Of a stretch of 64,000 nucleotides of DNA, positions 50,656 through 58,609 are shown piece after piece. The DNA lies in the NCBI GenBank assembly GCA_031429355.1, contig JANOZM010000013.1, forward strand, positions 558,001 to 622,000, read 5' to 3'. How positions within the stretch are numbered: the stretch's first letter is position 1; the number at the start of each line of letters is the position of its first letter. The notes under the pieces were generated by a model that searched no databases, had not been told where the DNA came from, and saw nothing but the letters and a program-made list of their open reading frames with translations. Made by a program: the position numbers and the translations under genes. The DNA is from JANOZM01 sp031429355 (GTDB taxonomy: Bacteria; Pseudomonadota; Gammaproteobacteria; Burkholderiales; Burkholderiaceae_E).

Positions 50656-51663
50656 ATGTTTACACCTAACAAGTCAATCCACCCCACCTTGCTAAGATCT
50701 AAGGCTATGGTCTTTCATGGCTCGCGTGATGTTGCACTGACAGAAGTTGAGTTAAACGCTCCCAGTCCAAATGACGTCATGGTGCAAGTAGCTTGGAGCG
50801 GCGTTAGTACCGGTACCGAGCGTTTGTTGTGGAATGGGTCGATGCCCAGCTTTCCTGGGATGGGTTACCCGTTAGTTCCCGGATACGAATCAGTCGGCAC
50901 GGTTATCGGGGCGCCAAAGCATTTAGAAAAGCTAGAGGGAAAAAAGGTATTTGTTCCCGGTGCGCGTTGTTACACAAAGGTTCATGGCTTGTTTGGTGCT
51001 TCCGCATCGCGCCTATTGGTTGATTCGGATCGAATTTCCGTATTGCCAGATGCTTTTGATTTAATGGCTCCTCATGCAGAGCCCGTATTGTTAGCGCTTG
51101 CAGCCACCGCTCATCACATGATGAAAGTTGGATACGAAGGCCTAAAGCAAGCCGATTGCACGCACTTAATTATTGGTCACGGTGTTTTAGGTCGGCTATT
51201 AGCGCGAACGCTAATAGCCAGTGGACATAAAGCGCCGGTGGTTTGGGAATTAAACCAAAGTCGGCGCGAAGGTGCCGTTGGTTACGCAGTAACGGCCCCT
51301 AAAGAAAAAACCAGCGATCAATACCATTGCATTTGGGATGTGTCGGGCGATATGAATATCGTCAACACTTTAGTTCCGCATTTAAAACCGGGTGGCCGAA
51401 TTGTATTGGGTGGTTTTTATCCTGGCTCAATCGCTTTCGACTTTGCCCCTGCGTTTATGCGCGAAGCACAAATTTTAATAGCCGCTCAATGGCAGCCAAC
51501 CGACTTGGCTGCTGCGATCGACCTAGTTATGCGTGGCCGCCTTTCGTTAGGCGATTTAATTACAAATCACGCGCCAGTAGCTGATGCAGCAGGCGCATAT
51601 CAGACAGCTTTTCAAGAGGCTGCATGCTTGAAGCTGGTATTTCACTGGGGGCAGCTAAATTGA
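50656..51663 (+). CDS. bchC: Bacteriochlorophyllide a dehydrogenase (3-hydroxyethyl)
   Basis: This 335-residue NAD-dependent dehydrogenase of the medium-chain family oxidises the 3-hydroxyethyl group to acetyl in bacteriochlorophyll a synthesis. It has SGVSTGTERLLWNGSMPSF, YPLVPGYESVGTVI, HLIIGHGVLGRLLARTLIAS (dinucleotide-binding glycine loop) and PGGRIVLGGFYPGSIAFDF. The zinc-binding cysteines of alcohol dehydrogenases are absent, as in other BchC proteins. The ATG at 50656 begins with a short Lys/His-rich lead; an internal ATG at residue 18 is an alternative. The stop overlaps the TTG proposed as the bchX start. Confidence 0.9.
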   Translation: MFTPNKSIHPTLLRSKAMVFHGSRDVALTEVELNAPSPNDVMVQVAWSGVSTGTERLLWNGSMPSFPGMGYPLVPGYESVGTVIGAPKHLEKLEGKKVFVPGARCYTKVHGLFGASASRLLVDSDRISVLPDAFDLMAPHAEPVLLALAATAHHMMKVGYEGLKQADCTHLIIGHGVLGRLLARTLIASGHKAPVVWELNQSRREGAVGYAVTAPKEKTSDQYHCIWDVSGDMNIVNTLVPHLKPGGRIVLGGFYPGSIAFDFAPAFMREAQILIAAQWQPTDLAAAIDLVMRGRLSLGDLITNHAPVADAAGAYQTAFQEAACLKLVFHWGQLN

Positions 51664-52697
51664 GTACAACTACCGTTTCAAGTAGTACCGAAATAAAACT
51701 AAATTTCATGCCTGTGCAAGCCACGCGCAATGCACAGTTGCGCGAGGAAGCAGCGATAGAGCCCGATCCTGTTCACACTGGTGAAGTTAAAAGCAAAACA
51801 CAAATTATTGCGATCTACGGTAAGGGCGGTATTGGTAAAAGTTTTACCTTGGCAAACTTGTCGTACATGATGGCGCAAACGGGTAAAAAAGTATTACTCA
51901 TTGGATGCGATCCAAAGAGCGACACTACTAGTTTGCTGTTCGGCGGCAAAGCTTGCCCAACCATCATTGAAACTTCAAGCAAGAAAAAAGCGGCTGGCGA
52001 AGCGGTTGCAATTGGCGATGTTTGCTTCAAACGCGACGGTGTTTATGCAATGGAATTGGGCGGCCCAGAAGTCGGTCGCGGTTGCGGCGGTCGCGGCATT
52101 ATTCACGGTTTCGAAACACTCGAAAAATTAGGCTTTCATGACTGGGATTTTGATTATGTTTTGCTCGACTTTTTGGGCGACGTAGTTTGCGGTGGCTTTG
52201 GTTTACCCATTGCTCGCGATATGTGCCAAAAAGTAATTGTTGTCGCCAGTAACGATTTGCAATCGCTTTATGTTGCTAACAACGTCTGCTCGGCCGTGGA
52301 GTATTTCCGCAAGTTGGGTGGCAACGTTGGCGTAGCTGGCATGGTAATTAACAAAGATGACGGTACTGGTGAAGCGACAGCCTTTGCAAAAGCTGCTGGC
52401 ATTCCCGTATTGGCCGCAATTCCGGCTGATGACGACATTCGCCGTAAGAGTGCCTCTTACGAAATTATTGGACGTCCCGAGAGTCAATGGGGACCGCTAT
52501 TTGACATGTTGGCAATTAACGTCGGCGAAGCACCGCCAGTGCGTCCGAAACCAATGACGCAAGATGAGTTACTAGGTTTGTTCTCTAGCGAAACTGTAGG
52601 TCGCAACGTTGTATTGCAGCCTGCCAGCACAGCCGACATGATGGGTAAAAACGAAATATTTAAAGCGTCGCTCGAAGTTATTTACGACGACGCCTAA
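51660..52697 (+). CDS. bchX: Chlorophyllide reductase iron protein subunit
   Basis: This protein of about 345 residues is nitrogenase-iron-protein-like and delivers electrons to BchYZ, which reduces the C7-C8 bond of chlorophyllide a. It shows the P-loop IAIYGKGGIGKSFTLANL, LLIGCDPKSDTTSLLFGG, and the two cysteines for the shared [4Fe-4S] cluster in GRGCGGRGI and GDVVCGGFGLP. The start is unclear. A TTG at 51660 overlaps the bchC stop (TTGA) and gives a leader of about 50 residues before the P-loop, near normal; an ATG at 51624 in the same frame lies inside bchC. The core is highly conserved. Confidence 0.93.
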   Translation: MSTTTVSSSTEIKLNFMPVQATRNAQLREEAAIEPDPVHTGEVKSKTQIIAIYGKGGIGKSFTLANLSYMMAQTGKKVLLIGCDPKSDTTSLLFGGKACPTIIETSSKKKAAGEAVAIGDVCFKRDGVYAMELGGPEVGRGCGGRGIIHGFETLEKLGFHDWDFDYVLLDFLGDVVCGGFGLPIARDMCQKVIVVASNDLQSLYVANNVCSAVEYFRKLGGNVGVAGMVINKDDGTGEATAFAKAAGIPVLAAIPADDDIRRKSASYEIIGRPESQWGPLFDMLAINVGEAPPVRPKPMTQDELLGLFSSETVGRNVVLQPASTADMMGKNEIFKASLEVIYDDA

Positions 52698-52762
52698 ATT
52701 TTTAACAAACTACATACAAAACTACCACGCTAAAAAACTAAGTTAAACGAGACCCTACACCC

Positions 52763-54409
52763 ATGAGCAAACCAATCATTCCAATCATTTCAGCAGAAGC
52801 TTTTGCTGCATTGAACACTGGATTGAATTCCTCGCCGAGTTCTGCGCAAGCATTGCCTACTCTGGATGGAAAAGCGGCAACTGGTGAAATTGTAGATGGA
52901 CTGGGTTGCCATTCGGGCAAAGATGCAATGCGTGAAGCCGCCTCTAAGGCTGGCAAATCTGAAGTGTTAGCGCAATATGCACGCGATTACCCATTAGCCC
53001 CAAAAGATGGCGCGCATGATCAGCCGCAAAGCATGTGTCCCGCATTTGGAAGCCTGCGTGTTGGTTTGCGGATGCGCCGCACCAACGTCATTTTGTCGGG
53101 TTCGGCTTGCTGCGTTTATGGTCTAACTTTTACCTCACATTTTTACGGTGCGCGTCGCTCGGTTGGCTATGTGCCGTTTAATTCTGAGAGCTTAGTGACA
53201 GGCAAGCTGTTTGAAGATATCCGCGAAGCGGTTCATCAACAAGCCGATCCAGCACGTTACGACACTTTGGTTGTCATTAACTTATGCGTACCGTCGGCAA
53301 GTGGTGTGCCTTTGCAATTGCTGCCTAAAGAAATTAACGGGGTTCGCGTCATTGGCATTGATGTGCCTGGTTTTGGCGTACCAACCCACGCCGAAGCAAA
53401 AGATGTTTTGGCGGGCGCAATGCTTAAGTATGCTCGCAGCGAAGTGATGGCTGGTCCTGTCCAATCGCCTGCAGTCCGGGTTAAAGATCGGCCAACCGTA
53501 ACCTTACTTGGTGAAATGTTTCCGGCTGATCCAATTGGAATTGGCATGTTGCTCGAACCCATGGGTTTGGCTGCGGGGCCAGTAGTACCGACGCGCGAAT
53601 GGCGCGAAATGTATGCCGCTTTAGATGGCTCGGTTATTGCTGCACTTCATCCGTTTTACATTGCTTCTGTACGCGAATTTCAAGCAGCAGGCCGTCCTAT
53701 TGTAGGCTCTGCTCCGGTGGGGTACGAAGGGACAGCAGCTTGGTTAGATGCAATCGGTGCTGCCGCTGGTGTTAAGCCCGATGCAATTGGTGCCGCCAAA
53801 GATCGTTGGCTACCACTGATTAAAAAGACTATTGCTGCAAACCCAATTAAAGGTCGCATTACTTTAAGTGGCTACGAGGGTAGTGAGTTAATTGTTGCGC
53901 GCTTGTTAGTAGAAAGCGGAGCAGATTTGCGTTACGTTGGTAGCGCGTGTCCTGCAACGCCTTGGAATAAAGCCGATCAAGAGTGGTTACAAGCGCGTGG
54001 CGTGAAGGTTCAATTTAGAGCCTCACTAGAGCAAGACCTTGCCGCAATTGACGAGTTTCATCCCGATTTAGCAATTGGCACTACGCCGGTTGTTCAGGCC
54101 GCTAAACAAGCAGCGATCCCTTCGTTGTATTTTACAAACTTAATTTCGGCGCGTCCTTTAATGGGATTGCCAGGTGCTGGTTCACTTGCAAAAGTAATTA
54201 ATAATGCAATTGGCAACAAACATCGCTTCGACACTATGGAAGCATTTTTCCAAGGCGTTGGGCGCGACCATACAGCCGGTGTTTGGGAAAGTGGCGTTGG
54301 TTCTCCAACTGCGAATGATGTACCGCAAGATCGCCCAGATTTTAAAGCCTTTTACAAACGCCAACTCGAGAAGTTAGCCAAGCGCCGTAAGGCTGAGGCG
54401 ATGATCTAA
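52763..54409 (+). CDS. bchY: Chlorophyllide reductase subunit Y
   Basis: This 548-residue protein is NifD-like and half of the catalytic component of chlorophyllide a oxidoreductase. Cysteines that should ligate the [4Fe-4S] cluster stand in VDGLGCHSGKDAMREA, QSMCPAFGSLRVG and SGSACCVYGLTF. Further conserved blocks are VPFNSESLVTGKLFEDI and AIGTTPVVQAAKQAAIPSLY. It starts 66 bases after bchX, with no hairpin seen between, and its stop shares a base with the bchZ start (TAATG). The last residues are a basic tail (KRQLEKLAKRRKAEAMI). Confidence 0.94.
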   Translation: MSKPIIPIISAEAFAALNTGLNSSPSSAQALPTLDGKAATGEIVDGLGCHSGKDAMREAASKAGKSEVLAQYARDYPLAPKDGAHDQPQSMCPAFGSLRVGLRMRRTNVILSGSACCVYGLTFTSHFYGARRSVGYVPFNSESLVTGKLFEDIREAVHQQADPARYDTLVVINLCVPSASGVPLQLLPKEINGVRVIGIDVPGFGVPTHAEAKDVLAGAMLKYARSEVMAGPVQSPAVRVKDRPTVTLLGEMFPADPIGIGMLLEPMGLAAGPVVPTREWREMYAALDGSVIAALHPFYIASVREFQAAGRPIVGSAPVGYEGTAAWLDAIGAAAGVKPDAIGAAKDRWLPLIKKTIAANPIKGRITLSGYEGSELIVARLLVESGADLRYVGSACPATPWNKADQEWLQARGVKVQFRASLEQDLAAIDEFHPDLAIGTTPVVQAAKQAAIPSLYFTNLISARPLMGLPGAGSLAKVINNAIGNKHRFDTMEAFFQGVGRDHTAGVWESGVGSPTANDVPQDRPDFKAFYKRQLEKLAKRRKAEAMI

Positions 54410-55980
54410 TGTTAATTCAAGATCACGATCGCGCTGGTGGATATTGGGGTGCCGTGTATGTATTTGCGGCTATCAAAGGATTGCAAGTCGTCATTGACGG
54501 CCCGGTAGGCTGCGAAAATTTACCGGTTACTTCTGTTCTACATTACACCGACGGTTTACCTCCGCATGAGTTACCCATTGTCGTAACCGGGATCGAAGAG
54601 GAACAGTTGGGTCGCGAAGGCACTGAAGCGAATATGAAGCGTGCCAATGCAACACTCGATCCAGATCTACCTAGTGTTGTAGTGACCGGATCGATTGCCG
54701 AAATGATCGGTGGTGGTGTAACGCCAGAAGGTACTAACGTACAGCGTTTCTTACCACGCACGATTGATGAAGATCAATGGCAAACCGCAAATCGCTCGAT
54801 GTTGTGGTTGTGGAACGAATATGGTCTACGTCATATTCCAGCGCGCAAACCTTACGCTGAGCGTCCTGCTGATGAAAAGCCTCGTGTCAATATTATTGGA
54901 CCTTGTTATGGCACCTTTAATATGCCTAGCGATTTAGCCGAGATTCGTCGCTTAGTACAAGGCATTGGTGCCGAAGTTAACATGGTGTTCCCGTTGGGAA
55001 GCCATTTAGCTGATGTGCAAAAATTAGCTGACGCTGATGTAAATATTTGTATGTACCGCGAATTTGGTCGCGAGCTTTGCGAAGCGCTCGAGCGTCCATT
55101 TTTACAAGCGCCAATTGGCCTTCACAGCACAACTTTGTTTTTGCGTGAATTGGCGCGCTTGCTAGGGATCGATGCAGAGCCCTTTATCTCGCGTGAAAAA
55201 CACACCACAATTAAACCAATTTGGGATTTGTGGCGCTCGGTAACTCAAGACTTTTTTGGCACCGCTAATTTTGCGGTTGTGGCTAACGAAACTTATACCC
55301 GTGGAATTCGTCATTTCTTAGAAGACGAATTAGGTTTGCCCTGTCAATTCGCTGTGGCTCGCAAACCTGGTCAAAAAACCGATAACGATGAAGTACGTCG
55401 GCTTATCGCAGAAAAAACTCCGCTGGTGATGTTTGGCTCGTTTAACGAGCGTATGTACCTTGCTGAAATTGCAACAGGCCCGATGAAGCCAACTTATATT
55501 CCTGCATCGTTCCCTGGGGCCATTATTCGTCGTCATACGGGGACGCCATTTATGGGCTACTCAGGTGCGACCTACATCGTTCAAGAATTCTGTAACGCTT
55601 TATTCGATGCTTTGTTCCATATTTTGCCTTTGGGCACGGATATGGATAGGAGCGAACCGGCCCCAGCACGAGGCAATCAATCGGTAATGACACCGTTGTC
55701 TTGGCATGTTGATGCTCAGCAAAAAATGAGTGAATACATCGATAACGATCCAGTACTAGTACAAATTTCATCAGCAAAGCGTTTGCGCGATCAAGCAGAA
55801 CGCGATGCGCGTTTACGTGGTGCTACCGAAGTAACTATCGAGCATGTTATTCGCGCTCGCAATACTTTAAGTGGCATTCAAAGTAGTCCGATGGATCAGC
55901 AACCTGAGCAGCAAGGTCAGCCGCAACAACCTGGGCATCCCACCCAGAAAACTAACGAAGAACTAGGAGAAACCATATGA
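54409..55980 (+). CDS. bchZ: Chlorophyllide reductase subunit Z
   Basis: This 523-residue protein is NifK-like and the partner of BchY. Landmarks are GGYWGAVYVFAAIKGLQVVI, VIDGPVGCENLPVTSVLHYT with the cluster-ligating Cys, GIEEEQLGREGTEANMKRAN and NIIGPCYGTFNMPSDLAEIR. A Pro-chlorophyllide-reductase-like C-terminal block (RLRDQAERDARLRGATEVTI) is followed by a Gln/Pro-rich tail of about 35 residues that is not part of the core fold. Translation is coupled to bchY at the 5' end and to pufQ at the 3' end (ATGA at 55977-55980), so the bch and puf genes form one superoperon. Confidence 0.94.
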   Translation: MLIQDHDRAGGYWGAVYVFAAIKGLQVVIDGPVGCENLPVTSVLHYTDGLPPHELPIVVTGIEEEQLGREGTEANMKRANATLDPDLPSVVVTGSIAEMIGGGVTPEGTNVQRFLPRTIDEDQWQTANRSMLWLWNEYGLRHIPARKPYAERPADEKPRVNIIGPCYGTFNMPSDLAEIRRLVQGIGAEVNMVFPLGSHLADVQKLADADVNICMYREFGRELCEALERPFLQAPIGLHSTTLFLRELARLLGIDAEPFISREKHTTIKPIWDLWRSVTQDFFGTANFAVVANETYTRGIRHFLEDELGLPCQFAVARKPGQKTDNDEVRRLIAEKTPLVMFGSFNERMYLAEIATGPMKPTYIPASFPGAIIRRHTGTPFMGYSGATYIVQEFCNALFDALFHILPLGTDMDRSEPAPARGNQSVMTPLSWHVDAQQKMSEYIDNDPVLVQISSAKRLRDQAERDARLRGATEVTIEHVIRARNTLSGIQSSPMDQQPEQQGQPQQPGHPTQKTNEELGETI

Positions 55981-56189
55981 GTAGAACTGTAGAGCATATG
56001 CGCGAGCATGATGAGCGAGGCTTTGGTGTGTTGTTGCTAATTGCCATTCCGGTGTTTTTAGTTCTTGTTGTTTTTAGTCGGCTATTTACTACGCGCGACA
56101 CCGCGCAAGTTGGTGAACAACGACCTAGTTTGTTACGCGAAGCAACCGAGTGGGCGCGCTCAACCATTGCAGTGTCGTTTCAAAATTAA
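55977..56189 (+). CDS. pufQ: PufQ-like small membrane protein
   Basis: This 70-residue protein has one membrane helix (GFGVLLLIAIPVFLVLVVFS) between a charged N-terminus and a basic, amphipathic end (LLREATEWARSTIAVSFQN). Its place, overlapping the bchZ stop and just before pufB, and its single-helix plan match PufQ, which in Rhodobacter is needed for normal bacteriochlorophyll production and light-harvesting complex assembly. Sequence identity to known PufQ is expected to be low, so position carries much of the call. Confidence 0.75.
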   Translation: MSRTVEHMREHDERGFGVLLLIAIPVFLVLVVFSRLFTTRDTAQVGEQRPSLLREATEWARSTIAVSFQN

Positions 56190-56259
56190 AGAGCGTTTTT
56201 ATGCGCCTTAGTTTTTTTGAAATGAGATTAACCGAATTCGTTTCTTGGTTGGAACGTTT

Positions 56260-56298
56260 CCCTGCCGCAGGGGTTTCTGCGGTATCGGCCGAAAGGCC
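56260..56298 (+). other. Hairpins in the pufB leader
   Basis: CCGCAG (56265-56270) can pair with CTGCGG (56277-56282); alternatively CCCTG pairs with CAGGG at 56260-56272. GGCC-GAAA-GGCC at 56287-56298 forms a GNRA-capped hairpin ending 6 bases before the pufB Shine-Dalgarno. They probably shape mRNA processing or translation of pufB. Confidence 0.45.
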
Positions 56299-56318
56299 AA
56301 ATAGAAGGAGCTATCACG

Positions 56319-56468
56319 ATGAGTGATCACAGTCGGGCCTCAATCTCAGGTCTAACCGATAGCGAGGCACAAGAGTTTCATCGCTATTGGACACAGGGAT
56401 TTATTGGTTTCACAATCGTTGGTGTCGTAGCACATGTGTTGGTTTGGGCATGGCGCCCTTGGTTTTAA
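56319..56468 (+). CDS. pufB: LH1 antenna beta polypeptide
   Basis: This 49-residue single-helix polypeptide of the core light-harvesting complex reads, in part, SGLTDSEAQEFHRYWTQGF, then GVVAHVLVWAWRPWF. The His in VVAHVLVW binds bacteriochlorophyll a. The N-terminal 'LTxxEAxEFHxxW' and the C-terminal WRPW are diagnostic of LH1 beta. AAGGAG lies 8 bases before the ATG. pufA follows after 24 bases. Confidence 0.95.
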   Translation: MSDHSRASISGLTDSEAQEFHRYWTQGFIGFTIVGVVAHVLVWAWRPWF

Positions 56469-56492
56469 CTGAATTATAACTAGGAGAAATCT

Positions 56493-56663
56493 ATGTGGCG
56501 TGTATGGAAACTTTATGACCCCCTTCGTGCAATGGTAGTTCAAGGCGCGTTTTTGTTTGGGCTAGCAGCAATGATTCATCTCATTTTGCTCAGCACCCCA
56601 ACTTATAACTGGCTTGATGGCCCAAATGCGGCGGCAACAAAAAAATTGCCGGCAGCAAAATAA
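56493..56663 (+). CDS. pufA: LH1 antenna alpha polypeptide
   Basis: This 56-residue polypeptide begins MWRVWKLYDPLRAMVVQGAF, and its helix contains AAMIHLILLSTPTYNWLDG, with the bacteriochlorophyll-binding His in MIHLILL. This is the LH1 alpha pattern, with the conserved N-terminal 'WxxWxLxDPxR' block. AGGAGAAATCT precedes the ATG. The C-terminal Ala/Lys tail is short. A stable hairpin follows the stop and separates pufBA from pufLM. Confidence 0.95.
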   Translation: MWRVWKLYDPLRAMVVQGAFLFGLAAMIHLILLSTPTYNWLDGPNAAATKKLPAAK

Positions 56664-56672
56664 GTGGGCTCT

Positions 56673-56699
56673 GCGTTCGGGTTTAAAAATCCCGAACGC
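56673..56699 (+). other. pufA-pufL intercistronic hairpin
   Basis: GCGTTCGGG and CCCGAACGC form a perfect 9-bp stem around the loop TTTAAAAAT. Located 9 bases after the pufA stop and without a U-tract, it matches the mRNA-stabilising hairpin known at this place in Rhodobacter, which makes antenna messages outlast reaction-centre messages. Partial termination is also possible. Confidence 0.65.
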
Positions 56700-56779
56700 A
56701 ACCTAGCAGTACTGCTTTACAAAAACAGATGTATCGAATAATTAATTAAAACTATCCGAGAGGCCCTGGAGAACATGAC

Positions 56780-57604
56780 ATGGCAACTTTAACCTTCGAA
56801 CGTAAGTACCGCGTACGCGGCGGTACCTTATTAGGCGGAGATCTGTTCGACTTTTGGGTCGGGCCTTTCTACGTCGGATTTTTTGGAGTGACCACGATTT
56901 TTTTCGCGGCGCTTGGCACTGCATTGATTTTGTACGGCGCAGCGATTGGGCCGACATGGAATCTTTGGCAAATTAGTATTGCACCACCCGACTTAAAGTA
57001 TGGCTTGGGCATCGCACCTTTAAAAGAGGGCGGTCTTTGGCAATTTATTACCGTCTGCGCTCTTGCTTCGTTTGTTTCGTGGCTGATGCGAGAGGTCGAA
57101 ATTTGTCGCAAACTAGGTATGGGATTTCATGTTCCAGTTGCCTTCGGTTTTGCGATCTTTGCGTACTTCACCTTAGTAGTGATTCGCCCTGTGTTACTAG
57201 GCGCTTGGGGTCACGGCTTTCCTTACGGAATTTTGAGTCATCTCGATTGGGTTTCTAATGTTGGGTATCAATACCTACATTTTCACTACAACCCAGCCCA
57301 CATGATTGCAATCACGTTCTTCTTTACTTGCACGATGTTCTTGTCACTACATGGCGCGTTGGTGTTGTCATCAACGAATCCAGGTAAAGGGCAAACAGTA
57401 AAAACGGCCGAGCACGAAGATACATTTTTCCGCGATTACATTGGCTACTCTGTTGGTACCTTAGGCATTCACCGCGTAGGTCTGTTCCTAGCCTTAGCCG
57501 CAGTTTATTTTAGTGCCCTTTGTATTGTAATTAGTGGACCGTTTTGGACCCGTGGTTGGCCCGAGTGGTGGAGCTGGTGGTTGGCTCTTCCGGTGTGGAA
57601 ATAA
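56780..57604 (+). CDS. pufL: Photosynthetic reaction centre L subunit
   Basis: This 274-residue protein has five membrane helices. Visible landmarks are LTFERKYRVRGGTLLGGDLF at the N-terminus, WGHGFPYGILSHLDWVSNVG (with the His near the accessory pigment), YNPAHMIAITFFFTCTMFLS with the His that ligates the special pair, LHGALVLSSTNP with an iron-binding His, and GTLGIHRVGLFLALAAVYFS with the second iron-binding His. It binds pigments and quinone QA/QB with PufM. Spacing from pufA is 116 bases, containing the hairpin. Confidence 0.97.
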   Translation: MATLTFERKYRVRGGTLLGGDLFDFWVGPFYVGFFGVTTIFFAALGTALILYGAAIGPTWNLWQISIAPPDLKYGLGIAPLKEGGLWQFITVCALASFVSWLMREVEICRKLGMGFHVPVAFGFAIFAYFTLVVIRPVLLGAWGHGFPYGILSHLDWVSNVGYQYLHFHYNPAHMIAITFFFTCTMFLSLHGALVLSSTNPGKGQTVKTAEHEDTFFRDYIGYSVGTLGIHRVGLFLALAAVYFSALCIVISGPFWTRGWPEWWSWWLALPVWK

Positions 57605-57634
57605 TAATAAAACGGCGAATAGGAGAAGACTGAG

Positions 57635-58609
57635 ATGGAATATCAAAACTTATTTACGCAGGTCCAGCCGGTTGGACCAAGCCATCAGGGCGTGCCGTTA
57701 GGCAAGGGCAATAGCCCGCGTACTGGACGGAATCCGTGGATCAACCATTTGCTTGGTCGTATTGGTAACGCGCAGCTTGGGCCTATTTATTTAGGTGGTC
57801 TTGGCTTGGCGTCACTAATTTTCGGAACCGTGGCTTTTACTTTGATTGGTGTCAATTACTTGTCTCAAGTTAATTGGAATCCAGTCATGATGATCAAAAA
57901 TTTATTTTGGTTATCGGTAGATCCGCCAAGCGCGAAGTATGGTTTACGGATGCCGCCAATGAATGAGGGCGGCTGGCACATAATGATTGGCATGTTTTTG
58001 CTGGCCTCGGTGTTGCTATGGTGGGCTCGTGGCTACCGTCGCGCAAAAGAGTTGGGTTTAGGAACCCATGTGCCTTGGGCTTTCGCTGCCACTATTTGGT
58101 TGTTCTTAGTGCTTGGTTTTTTCCGTCCCATCTTAATGGGCAATTGGGGTGAAGGTGTTCCCTACGGAATTTTCTCGCATCTTGATTGGACTGCTGCATT
58201 TTCACTACGGTACGGCAATTTGTTTTACAACCCTTTTCATATGTTGTGCATTGTGTTTTTGTACGGTTCGGCCTTATTATTTGCCATGCACGGCGCGACA
58301 ATTTTAGCGGTTAGTCGCTACGGTGGCGAGCGTGAGATCGAGCAAATCGTTGATCGTGGAACTGCTTCAGAACGTGCCGCTTTGTTCTGGCGTTGGACGA
58401 TGGGCTTTAACGCCACGATGGAATCGATTCATCGATGGGCTTGGTGGTTTGCTGTGTTGGTTCCGATTACCGGTGGTATTGGAATTTTGTTAACGGGCAC
58501 AGTGGTCGATAACTGGTACTTGTGGGCTGTTAAACATGGTGTTGCGCCGTCGTATCCAACAATTTGGCCTGGTATTGTTGACCCAGCTGCAGTAGGAGTA
58601 AAACCATGA
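57635..58609 (+). CDS. pufM: Photosynthetic reaction centre M subunit
   Basis: This 324-residue protein is homologous to PufL, with five membrane helices. It has RTGRNPWINHLLGRIGNAQL at the N-terminus, WGEGVPYGIFSHLDWTAAFS, FYNPFHMLCIVFLYGSALLF (special-pair His), AMHGATILAVSRYGGEREIE with an iron-ligand His and the Glu of the iron site, and ESIHRWAWWFAVLVPITGGI with the other iron-ligand His. It starts 30 bases after pufL with GGAGAAG as Shine-Dalgarno and overlaps pufC by 4 bases. Confidence 0.97.
   Translation: MEYQNLFTQVQPVGPSHQGVPLGKGNSPRTGRNPWINHLLGRIGNAQLGPIYLGGLGLASLIFGTVAFTLIGVNYLSQVNWNPVMMIKNLFWLSVDPPSAKYGLRMPPMNEGGWHIMIGMFLLASVLLWWARGYRRAKELGLGTHVPWAFAATIWLFLVLGFFRPILMGNWGEGVPYGIFSHLDWTAAFSLRYGNLFYNPFHMLCIVFLYGSALLFAMHGATILAVSRYGGEREIEQIVDRGTASERAALFWRWTMGFNATMESIHRWAWWFAVLVPITGGIGILLTGTVVDNWYLWAVKHGVAPSYPTIWPGIVDPAAVGVKP

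Noticed and set aside
56201..56326. A 41-codon open frame between pufQ and pufB, overlapping the pufB start
   Set aside because: It crosses the pufB leader hairpins and the Shine-Dalgarno, has no family I recognise and only a poor ribosome binding site. It is better explained as leader RNA.
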